39,191 nucleotides of DNA from E44-bin88 sp034419075 (GTDB lineage Bacteria; Chloroflexota; Dehalococcoidia; Dehalococcoidales; BS750m-G39). Both the position numbers and the translations under genes were made by a program. The stretch is taken from assembly GCA_034419075.1 (NCBI GenBank), contig DAOULR010000006.1, positions 1-39,191 of the forward strand. The letters are read 5' to 3'. The notes beneath the pieces were generated by a model. The model was given only the letters and a program-made list of their open reading frames with translations, made no database searches and was not told the DNA's origin. How positions within the stretch are numbered: the stretch's first letter is position 1; each line of letters starts with the position of its first letter. This document shows positions 32,601-38,672 of the stretch, one piece after another.

Positions 32601-32765
32601 GGCCAGGTCGAGGGAGGCCTGAATGCCGCTGATGCCTCCGCCGACGACCATTATATCGCCGATGTTCTCGTTAGGGTCTTTAGCGTCGGGACTGCTAACG
32701 GGCTGTGCTTCGACCGTCTCTTCGGGATTACTAACGGGCTGTGCTTCGACTGGTTCTTTTTCCAC
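29613..32765 (-). CDS. bamE: Double-FAD HdrA-like protein (BamE-like)
   Basis: 1050 residues, roughly one and a half times a classical HdrA. Residues about 40-480 form a first HdrA-type FAD module (V-G-G-G-I-S-G start) with inserted clusters (C-T-G-C-T-T-C-V-E-Y-C near 138 and a Cys pair region near 190). Residues about 490-1050 are a complete HdrA: V-F-V-C-H-C-G-A-N-I domain, second FAD module (V-V-G-G-G-V-A-G near 635), and a C-terminal pair of [4Fe-4S] motifs (C-I-G-C-G-A-C-V-S-A-C; C-K-G-D-G-L-C-N-S-K-C). HdrA flavins are the established site of electron bifurcation. Start is GTG 32765, overlapping the previous stop by one base. The N-terminal 5-30 contains a short tandem repeat. Size and position fit BamE. 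Confidence 0.85.
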   Translation of the reverse strand: MEKEPVEAQPVSNPEETVEAQPVSSPDAKDPNENIGDIMVVGGGISGIQASLDLATAGFKVYLVEKSPTIGGHMAQLDKTFPTNDCSMCIESPKFVECSRHPNIEILTYTEVDKVEGEAGDFKVTLIKKPRYIDEEKCTGCTTCVEYCPVKYPDQFNQDISNNKATHIYFAQAIPLVTYIDESCLFLKEKKCQICVGVCQNKAIDLHQKPEKVEVGVGAIILAPGYEAFDPKLRDEYGYGRFQNVVTSLDYERLLCATGPYEGEILRASDGKHPHNIAWIQCVGSRQVRPGGNSYCSAVCCTYTQKQVILTKDHDAEAKCTIFHNDIRSFGKDFERFYERTQNLPGVRFIRSYVSLGREIPKSKNVTIKYTTPEGVKEEEFDMVVLSVGLNPPAGYEELAKTFGVELEPHGFCQGSRVNPMKTSRPGIFVSGAFQGPMDIPESVVTASGSGSQCGELLSYRRGKLSKKRVYPLERDVSQEEPKVGVFVCHCGANIGRVVDVPSSVEYALTLPNVVHAQEDLFSCSTDAAQQIVDAINEKGLNRVVVAACTPRTHEPLFRDTLREAGINQYYFDFANIREHCSWVHSKEKEEATRKAKDLIRMSVARASLLEPLQEFDLPVDKRALVVGGGVAGMTTALSIANQGHEVHLVEKEKELGGTARKLHYTLEGLDVQEYLNDLIRQVYQHPLVHVYTGATIPEATGYVGNFETKVESEGRVREIKHGATVIAIGADIYQPSEYLYGQDERVMTHLELEEKITKKDENVLGAKTLVMIQCVGCRNEERDYCSRICCQESVKNALKLKELNPDIDIYILYRDMRTYGFNEDYYRAAADKEVKFIRYEPDDKPQVEAVEEGGKSVLRITTTDFILGKKISIDADALALAAAVVPAADSQDVARLFKVTLSPDGFLQEAHVKLRPVDFAAEGVYLCGIAHYPKLMSETINQAYGAAGRALTLLANDTVTASGSVCVVDEKKCIGCGACVSACTYGAVEFKETKQGKKASVIPVLCKGDGLCNSKCPTGAISLKHYTDEEIISQVDAAAPVEEKVGVAG
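32695..32750 (-). repeat. In-frame 36-bp tandem repeat at the start of the double HdrA gene
   Basis: A 20-base identical core at 32695-32714 and 32731-32750, period 36 bases. It codes two copies of V-E-A-Q-P-V-S in the extreme N-terminus, ahead of the first FAD motif. The period is a multiple of three, so unit gain or loss would keep the frame. Confidence 0.85.
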
Positions 32766-33961
32766 TATGCTCCGTCCTTATCGGGCTTCTCGGGTTCCCC
32801 CATCGCTTCCTGTATAATCTCGGTGATGTCTTTTATCTCGATGGCCTCGCTATCCTTCAGGGTTAACTGGCTATCCTTAAAATTGATGATGCAATAGGGG
32901 CAGGCGGTGACCAAAACCTCGGCGCCGGCATCGATGGCCTGTTGCAGTCTGAGGTCGGAGAGCCTTTCCCCTTTTTTGGTCTCCATCCAGATTCGGCCCC
33001 CACCCCCACCACAACAAAGGGCACTATCTCTGGAATCAGCCATCTCAACCAGCTCCAAACCTGGCACCTTCTTCAAGACCTCTCTGGGCTCGTCATATAT
33101 GCCGTTATGCCGCCCCAGGTAACACGGGTCATGATAGGCGACCTTCTTTTTATATTCCTTAGTCAGCTTGAGTCTACCTGTGTTAAGCAGCTCAGCTAAA
33201 TACTGGCTGGAATGGACCACCTCGAAATTGGTCATAAACTCGGTATAGTCGTTCTTGAAAGCGTGGTAGCAGTGGGGCGAAGAGACCAGGATTTTCTTGA
33301 CGCCGTTGTCGATAAAGGTCTTGATGTTGTCCTTGGCCAGGCGCTTGAACAGGTCCTCATTACCCGCCTTGCGCACGCTCTCACCACAGCAGACCTCTTT
33401 GGCGCCCAGAATCCCGTAGTCCACCCCGACCTGGGTAAGGATTTTGGCTGTGGCCTGGGCCACGCTCTGGACCCGCGGGTCGTAGGCCGGAGTGCAGCAT
33501 GAGAAATAGAGCAGCTCGGTGCCCTCGCTGAACTCCTTTACCCCCAGACCTTCAGCCCACTTGGCCCGGTCCTCCGTCTCCTGCTGCCAGGGATTACCGG
33601 TGCTGGCGATGCTGGTCATTACCGTGCGCAGGTTGGGGATGCTGGCCGGAACGACACCGTCGGGCACCAGCAGGCGGCGCATCGCCCTCATGACGTCGAT
33701 AATGGCCACCCCGCGCGGGCAGCGCTCGACGCAGGCGCCGCAGGTGGCGCAGAGCCACAGGTCCTCCGAGCCGAAATCGGCCACGCCCAGCTGCGCCTGG
33801 TGGATAATGCCGCGCACAAAGAAGTCCCTCACCCGGTTCCAGGGGCAGGCCGTCTCGCACAGGCCGCACTGATAGCACAGCTTGAAGGCCTCGCCGCCGG
33901 TCTCTTTTATGCCGTCGACGACGTCTTTAAAGGGGGCTAGGGGTATGGTCTCCATTGTCAT
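32765..33961 (-). CDS. bamD: HdrD-like Fe-S/CCG protein (HdrC-HdrB fusion, BamD-like)
   Basis: 398 residues. Two ferredoxin motifs (C29-Y-Q-C-G-L-C-E-x-A-C and C71-A-T-C-G-A-C-V-E-R-C) form the HdrC-like part; two CCG domains form the HdrB-like part. The second CCG domain is complete (D-P-C-Y-L-G, C-C-G-G-G-G-G, C-P-Y-C). The first has C155-C156 and C191-C192 but ends S228-P-H-C231 where C-P-H-C is usual, so one ligand of its noncubane cluster is replaced by Ser; the codon TCG is clear. Start ATG 33961 follows AGAGGA. Located between the BamC-like and BamE-like genes in the bam order. Confidence 0.85.
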   Translation of the reverse strand: MTMETIPLAPFKDVVDGIKETGGEAFKLCYQCGLCETACPWNRVRDFFVRGIIHQAQLGVADFGSEDLWLCATCGACVERCPRGVAIIDVMRAMRRLLVPDGVVPASIPNLRTVMTSIASTGNPWQQETEDRAKWAEGLGVKEFSEGTELLYFSCCTPAYDPRVQSVAQATAKILTQVGVDYGILGAKEVCCGESVRKAGNEDLFKRLAKDNIKTFIDNGVKKILVSSPHCYHAFKNDYTEFMTNFEVVHSSQYLAELLNTGRLKLTKEYKKKVAYHDPCYLGRHNGIYDEPREVLKKVPGLELVEMADSRDSALCCGGGGGRIWMETKKGERLSDLRLQQAIDAGAEVLVTACPYCIINFKDSQLTLKDSEAIEIKDITEIIQEAMGEPEKPDKDGA

Positions 33962-33991
33962 TTTTAATCCTCTTCTTTAAGCCCTAAGTGT

Positions 33992-34516
33992 TTATTCCTT
34001 GGCCAAGCGGCTGACGGCATCCTTTACCGTCTTGGCCCCGTGCTTTTTGATTAATGATTCCAGTCCTATCTCCATCTCCCCCAGCTTCGGCTCTTCCTCC
34101 TCTTCCTCTTCCCTTTCCTCGTAGGTCAAAGCGTCGTTAAGGCACCACTGGACGCACATCGGCTCCTCCAGCGGCGGCTCTTCCTCGCACATATCGCATT
34201 TCAGGGGGAGGTCGGAGTCGGGGTCTTTGAAAAGCTTCCGCGACGGGCAGGAGGCCCGGCAGAAGCTGCACTCGTCGTAGGTCTTGCCGTTAATGGTGTA
34301 GAGGTCGCGGCCGTTACATTCGGCCTCGGTATACTCACCAGCCATCACCGGAACGTAGATGTCCCTCAGCGGGTCGAAGAAGACTCGAATCCGCGACTTT
34401 TCCGGATTGGTGCTGCTGTACTTGGGCTCGGCGTGAAAGGCGGAACAGATGGCCTCACAGGCCCGACAGCCGTTGCACTTATCGACGTCGATATTTATTA
34501 CCTTGACTTTTTTCAT
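33992..34516 (-). CDS. bamC: AOR-associated polyferredoxin subunit (BamC-like)
   Basis: 174 residues, about 20 kDa. An N-terminal C-N-G-C-R-A-C-E-A-I-C motif (near 14-24), then C-S-F-C-R-A-S-C-P and C-D-M-C ... C-V-Q-W-C blocks give ligands for three to four [4Fe-4S] clusters. A strongly acidic stretch (seven or more consecutive Glu, near 135-143) precedes a helical tail. It matches the DMSO-reductase-type electron-transfer subunits paired with AOR-family enzymes and has the size and place of BamC next to BamB. ATG 34516 overlaps the upstream stop by 4 bases (ATGA), so both subunits are co-translated, as expected for a heteromer. Confidence 0.85.
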   Translation of the reverse strand: MKKVKVINIDVDKCNGCRACEAICSAFHAEPKYSSTNPEKSRIRVFFDPLRDIYVPVMAGEYTEAECNGRDLYTINGKTYDECSFCRASCPSRKLFKDPDSDLPLKCDMCEEEPPLEEPMCVQWCLNDALTYEEREEEEEEEPKLGEMEIGLESLIKKHGAKTVKDAVSRLAKE

Positions 34517-36588
34517 TTTTTATCCTTTTTCGTTCCGGGTTTGGGCTGAGTTTTGGCACTCTTGGGCACGCTCCTGGCTTCTGCCTTCGGCTCACTCGCC
34601 TCTTTCGGAGCCGCGCTCTTAGCTACCTTGACCTTTTCCTTATAGACCCCTCTCTGCTCGAAGTCCTGGGCGACGTAGTCCAGCCCGAGCTCCTCCAGCG
34701 TCTCCTTGGTGGGAATGCCGTTATTGTTCCACCCCTTGTATTTGTAATACTCATCGAGCAGTTTGGCCTCAATGTCGGGGAATCTCCGCCTCCAGTGGTC
34801 TTCGGGCGGCTTCTCATCAACTCGCCTCATGCCCCTTCTGATATTGATGGCCCTAATTAAAGTGCGGTTCCTCTTGGCTATCTGCCATAGCTTGGCTTCG
34901 TCGATATCCAGGCCGGTGGCCGCCGAGATTATCTTGGGCAGGTTGTGAATATGATATGGGGGCTTGATTGGGAACGAAGATAGCCCGGCGCATATGCCGG
35001 TGGCGTCGTCAATATAATGCATCGTCTCCTGCCACTCCACCAGCTCACAAGCGGCTTCGGGCGTCGGGAAATTGGGGAAGGCAGTGCCCGGTTCCCCCCA
35101 TTGCAGGACAAAGTCCTTATACTTATCGTTAGGCACCTGAATCCAGTCCTTGACGAACTCCTCCCTATCCTCTTTGGTGGGGAAAGGCGCCTGGGGTATC
35201 TGCCCCTCAATCTGGGTGATGTTGATTTTCTCCCCCGTGGACCACATGAGGTAGTAGATAGGGTTCATCGTCCCCAGCTTGATGGGAATCTGCTCGTGTT
35301 TCTTGATAGTGTTATGGTCGTAGGCCTCGGCCCCTTTGCCGATTTTTCGGGCTGCCCAGTAAACGCCGTCGGCCAGAATGTCGCCGATACCCTCCCGCCG
35401 CACGACTTTTTCAAGTAGATAGAAGAACCTCTCCTCGTTATCGGCGGGGAATCCGGGCAGGTCCTTATCGGTCAAAATGCCGTTTTCGTATAGCTCAACG
35501 GCGAAGGCCATGACCTGCGGCGTGGTGTAGCCGTCCACCCCGTACTCCTGGGCCAGGCCGGCGATCTTAAAGCCGAAATCCAGGTCGGACATGGCCGCCA
35601 TGGTGTAGGTCAGCTTGGAGTAGCATTTCATCATGTATCTTTCCAGCTTGGGGTGCTTGATTATGCCCCCGCACTCCATGGGGCAGTTATAGCAGCTTAT
35701 CAGCCGTTCCACCGCTCCGTCCTGAATATCTTTCCACTCCTTGGCGACTTTCTCGTTCCAGAAATCCCGGCGCCTTTCGCGGGCGTTGCCCCAGGCGAAG
35801 CTGGCGGTGTGCCACTGCTCATCGTGCAATGACATCTCCTGCGGCGAGCCGAGCCCGGCCAGGATGGGCGGCACCCCTTTAACCGGATTCTCTTTTCGGA
35901 ACTGTATGTATTTGAGCACCTGGCTGCAGAGCTCAAAGAGCTCTTCGGGTTTGGCCACCTGGACATCCTTGGTGCCGCGGACGGCTATCGCCTTCAGGTT
36001 CTTGTCGCCCATCACGGCGCCGATGCCGCCCCGACTGGCGCTGGAACGGCCCTGTTCGATGGAGGCAAAGAAGACCCGGTTTTCGCCGGCCAGGCCGATA
36101 GTGGCTACCTGGGCTTTGGGCTCTTCCAGCTCCTCTTTAATCAGCTTTTCGGTTTCCAGACAGCCTTTACCCTTGAGGTGAGAGGCGTCGCGTATCTCTA
36201 CCTTATCGTTGTTTATCCAGAGATAGACCAGCTTGGGGGACTTGCCCCTGATTACTACCTTGTCGTAGCCGGCAAATTTAAGCTCCGGCGCCCAGAACCC
36301 GCCCATTATGGAATAGGCCATTAGCTTGGTCTGGGGGGAAAAGGTGGAGATAATGGTGCGGTTGGCCCCCGTGGCCGGTGTGCCCGCCATAAGGCCGGCG
36401 GCGAATATCAACAGATTGTCCGGGGAAAAGGCGTCGACGTCAGGGGGGACTCTATCCCATAGTATCTTGGCGTTAGTCCCCAGACCCCCCAGGTGAAGCT
36501 CGGTCAGGTTCGGGTCGGTGCCTTCCCGCTCGATGCTGCCCCGGGATAGATCAATCTCTAAATTAACCCCTGTCTCGGCATACCTCAT
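34513..36588 (-). CDS. bamB: Tungsten AOR-family oxidoreductase, BamB-like (class II benzoyl-CoA reductase catalytic subunit)
   Basis: 691 residues, AOR superfamily with W-bis-pyranopterin and one [4Fe-4S] cluster. Cluster ligands: C299, C302, C306 and C533 (in D-A-T-G-I-C). E251, H255, H260 and C322 occur at exactly the residue numbers I recall for the tungsten ligand/active-site residues of Geobacter BamB (Cys322 as W ligand), pointing to benzoyl-CoA-type reduction rather than aldehyde oxidation. AOR-wide landmarks N-R-T-I, G-R-S-S-A-S-R-G-G-I-G and Y-G-V-D-G-Y-T-T-P are present. Residues about 645-691 are an added Lys/Ala/Pro/Ser tail. The ribosome-binding site is a G9 run. First structural gene of the operon, behind PaaX. 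Substrate may be benzoyl-CoA or another cyclic acyl-CoA. Confidence 0.85.
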   Translation of the reverse strand: MRYAETGVNLEIDLSRGSIEREGTDPNLTELHLGGLGTNAKILWDRVPPDVDAFSPDNLLIFAAGLMAGTPATGANRTIISTFSPQTKLMAYSIMGGFWAPELKFAGYDKVVIRGKSPKLVYLWINNDKVEIRDASHLKGKGCLETEKLIKEELEEPKAQVATIGLAGENRVFFASIEQGRSSASRGGIGAVMGDKNLKAIAVRGTKDVQVAKPEELFELCSQVLKYIQFRKENPVKGVPPILAGLGSPQEMSLHDEQWHTASFAWGNARERRRDFWNEKVAKEWKDIQDGAVERLISCYNCPMECGGIIKHPKLERYMMKCYSKLTYTMAAMSDLDFGFKIAGLAQEYGVDGYTTPQVMAFAVELYENGILTDKDLPGFPADNEERFFYLLEKVVRREGIGDILADGVYWAARKIGKGAEAYDHNTIKKHEQIPIKLGTMNPIYYLMWSTGEKINITQIEGQIPQAPFPTKEDREEFVKDWIQVPNDKYKDFVLQWGEPGTAFPNFPTPEAACELVEWQETMHYIDDATGICAGLSSFPIKPPYHIHNLPKIISAATGLDIDEAKLWQIAKRNRTLIRAINIRRGMRRVDEKPPEDHWRRRFPDIEAKLLDEYYKYKGWNNNGIPTKETLEELGLDYVAQDFEQRGVYKEKVKVAKSAAPKEASEPKAEARSVPKSAKTQPKPGTKKDKK

Positions 36589-36638
36589 TTTTTACCCCCC
36601 CCCAGGTTAAAATAACCCTTCCGCTAACGGAACAAACT

Positions 36639-37517
36639 CTATTTTACCTTGGTCAGTGCCTTTGGGCCCTTCTGTCTAAGCTCTCCCTGCGCCTCGTAGT
36701 TCTGGGACACTGAGTCGAAGTATTCATCGGCTTGCTCGGTGAGCAAGCTGCGGTATTCATTAAATAACGCCGCCGCTTCAGGCCGCAACCAGTTCTCGGG
36801 GAGCAGTTCCAGCGGCAGGTCGGGGTCAAAGAAGGGCAGCTTGCGGTATTCATGGATGAGGTTAAAACGGGCCACAAAACACTCGTCGGCTTCAATAGTT
36901 TCACCAGCCTCTGACCGTTTTCGGTGCCCTTCCAGCTTGGGACGATAGGCGTTAAGGAAATCGGTATACTGCTGGTGTATCTTGTCCAGGTCCCAACAGC
37001 GGGAGACGATTCTCTTAGGGTCGATGCCGCTCTGCTGTTGAGCACTGAAGATATTAACGTACTCCTCGATATTGAATTTCCGCAGCAGCCTCTTCACCTC
37101 CCTGGTGCGGTCGTGGGGCGAAATCCAGGTGGCCTCGCCCAGAGGCCCATAGCCCAACCAGCCCAGCTCAAGGCGCAACCTGTCCCTCGACCGCCGCATG
37201 CTTTCCGGTATGGAGTAGGTGACAATGTTCCAGTTGCCGTCCCAGTGGGACGTCTTGCGCTGGAAGATGCGCTGGGCCCCCTCGGTGAGCAGGCTGTGCC
37301 CCTCGCTGGTCAATGAGTAATAGCTCTTACGTTTGCCCCGCTTTGCCTTAAGCAGACCAGAACGGCACATCCGGGAAACGGCCGAGCGGATAGCCTGTTC
37401 CGACAGGCCGAAATTACTCAGCAGTATGACCAGGCTGCCGATACCAATCTGGCCGCCTCTATGGAGAACATAATCCCCATAGAGGGTCAGCATAGCGGCT
37501 CTAGGACCAAACATCAT
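36639..37517 (-). CDS. PaaX-family transcriptional repressor
   Basis: 292 residues. An N-terminal winged helix (L-Y-G-D-Y-V near 12-17; L-S-E-Q-A-I-R-S-A-V-S-R-M near 38-50; K-R-G-K-R-K-S-Y-Y-S-L-T near 58-70) and the PaaX C-terminal region (W-x-I-V-T-Y-S-I-P-E near 96-106) identify the family, whose best-known member is a phenylacetyl-CoA-responsive repressor of aromatic catabolism. It lies 50 bases upstream of bamB on the same strand and divergent from fdhD, so it probably controls the operon in response to an aryl- or acyl-CoA. Tandem ATGs at 37517 and 37514; the first is given. A putative operator sits at 37533-37555. Confidence 0.9.
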   Translation of the reverse strand: MMFGPRAAMLTLYGDYVLHRGGQIGIGSLVILLSNFGLSEQAIRSAVSRMCRSGLLKAKRGKRKSYYSLTSEGHSLLTEGAQRIFQRKTSHWDGNWNIVTYSIPESMRRSRDRLRLELGWLGYGPLGEATWISPHDRTREVKRLLRKFNIEEYVNIFSAQQQSGIDPKRIVSRCWDLDKIHQQYTDFLNAYRPKLEGHRKRSEAGETIEADECFVARFNLIHEYRKLPFFDPDLPLELLPENWLRPEAAALFNEYRSLLTEQADEYFDSVSQNYEAQGELRQKGPKALTKVK

Positions 37518-37532
37518 ATGTCTCTTTTTCCT

Positions 37533-37555
37533 TATTGCGTTATTTTCACGCTATA
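37533..37555. promoter_or_regulatory. Candidate PaaX operator
   Basis: TATTGCGT (37533-37540) and ACGCTATA (37548-37555) form an inverted repeat matching at 7 of 8 positions around a 7-base AT-rich spacer, 16 bases upstream of the paaX start in the paaX/fdhD divergent region. Position suits autorepression. It does not match the E. coli PaaX operator, so the link is inferred from placement only. Confidence 0.45.
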
Positions 37556-37668
37556 TCAATATTATCTCATTTAGCTACCTCCCCGTCAAGCCCCCAAAGC
37601 CCGGAATCGAAGCTAGCCAACCAGCTCTAAAGCTGTTATATTTAGAGAAGGCTGGAGGGCGAGAAAAG

Positions 37669-38445
37669 ATGGAGGATGAATTAGAGAGCTTCCCCGTATT
37701 ACGCTTTAATAAGGAAGACAGAAGCGACGCCGAGCTGGCCGTTGCCAAGGAATTTCTGTTTACCATCTTCCTGAACGACCAGGAATTGGCCACCCTGCTC
37801 TGCTCCCCGGGAAATCTGCGCTACCTGGCGGTTGGCTTTCTGGCCTCTGAAGGCCTGCTTCAAAGCAAGGATGATATAAAAAAGATAGAAGTTGATGATT
37901 GGCTGGGTACGGCGCACATTGAGATTGAAGGGGATAAACCTGACAGTAGATTTTTTGCCAAGCGGCTGATAGCCTCGGGGTGCGGAGGGGCGGCTACTTT
38001 TTACAGCCTGGCTGACGCCGCCACCCCGAAGGTAGAGTCAGCCATGAAGATATCACCTGATGAGGTTTTTGCCCTGGTGAGTAAATTTCAACATGGTTCT
38101 CAGCTTTACCTGGCGACCCATGGTGTTCACAGTGCTGCCCTGGCTGATAGGAGAGATATATTATTGTTCAGTGAGGATATAGGCCGACACAACGCTGTTG
38201 ATAAGATCTTCGGCAAATGCCTTCTGGAGGATATCACCACCAATGACCGGATAATAATATCCAGCGGTAGAATTTCTTCAGAGATAGCGCACAAGGTGGC
38301 TAAAAGAGGTGTTCCTATAATTGTTTCCATATCAGCTCCGACCAGCCTGGGGTTGAAAACCGCTGACAAGCTGGGCGTTACTCTAATCGGCTCCGTGAGG
38401 GGCCAGAGGATGAATGTCTACACCCATCCCCAGAGAGTAGTTTAA
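37669..38445 (+). CDS. fdhD: FdhD family sulfurtransferase for Mo/W-bis-pterin enzymes
   Basis: 258 residues. FdhD delivers sulfur to the bis-MGD cofactor of formate dehydrogenase. Visible family segments: N-L-x-x-L-A-V-G-F-L-x-S-E-G near 50-63, S-G-C-G-G with the candidate sulfur-carrying C near 104, T-H-G-V-H-S-A near 146, and E-D-I-G-R-H-N-A-V-D-K near 165-175. Only one Cys is present in the loop where E. coli has CxxC. ATG 37669 follows GGAGGG. No formate dehydrogenase is in the window; its place between two tungsten AOR-family genes suggests service to these or to an unlinked formate dehydrogenase. Confidence 0.94.
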   Translation: MEDELESFPVLRFNKEDRSDAELAVAKEFLFTIFLNDQELATLLCSPGNLRYLAVGFLASEGLLQSKDDIKKIEVDDWLGTAHIEIEGDKPDSRFFAKRLIASGCGGAATFYSLADAATPKVESAMKISPDEVFALVSKFQHGSQLYLATHGVHSAALADRRDILLFSEDIGRHNAVDKIFGKCLLEDITTNDRIIISSGRISSEIAHKVAKRGVPIIVSISAPTSLGLKTADKLGVTLIGSVRGQRMNVYTHPQRVV

Positions 38446-38505
38446 TCGATACCATCTAGCCGCCGCGATACGGGCCCGCTCTGTAAACAGACCTTAGTGG
38501 CTTGC

Positions 38506-38533
38506 TTGTATTGTCCGCCGAAGCTGTTATAAT
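38506..38533 (+). promoter_or_regulatory. tRNA-Arg promoter
   Basis: TTGTAT (38506-38511), 16-bp spacer, perfect TATAAT (38528-38533), 10 bases before the mature tRNA. Confidence 0.65.
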
Positions 38534-38543
38534 CTAAAGGCGT

Positions 38544-38620
38544 GCCCCTGTAGCTCAGGTGGATAGAGCAGCGGTTTCCTAAACCGCGTGTCGCGCGTTC
38601 GAGTCGCGCCAGGGGTACCA
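38544..38620 (+). tRNA. tRNA-Arg (anticodon CCT)
   Basis: Acceptor GCCCCTG/CAGGGGT (G-U closing), D-arm TAGCTCAGGTGGATAGAGCA, anticodon stem GCGGT/ACCGC with loop TTCCTAA (anticodon CCT, codon AGG), T-arm GCGCG-TTCGAGT-CGCGC, discriminator A and encoded CCA. A short CCTC/GAGG hairpin with a T5 tail at about 38634-38652 may terminate it. Confidence 0.96.
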
Positions 38621-38672
38621 CGAAGCTAAATTTCCTCAAAACGGAGGTTTTTACCATAGATAATGAAGTTTG

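Noticed and set aside
24873..33961. Methanogen-type heterodisulfide reductase / archaeal origin of the segment
   Set aside because: HdrA, HdrD and MvhD modules are widespread in anaerobic bacteria; rRNA, tRNA promoters and the housekeeping genes are bacterial.
29613..36588. Selenocysteine-containing subunits as in BamF/BamI of some bacteria
   Set aside because: No in-frame TGA within the genes of this operon and no recognisable SECIS; all frames are uninterrupted.
37669..38445. Formate dehydrogenase operon implied by fdhD
   Set aside because: No formate dehydrogenase subunit occurs in the window; FdhD may serve other bis-pterin enzymes.
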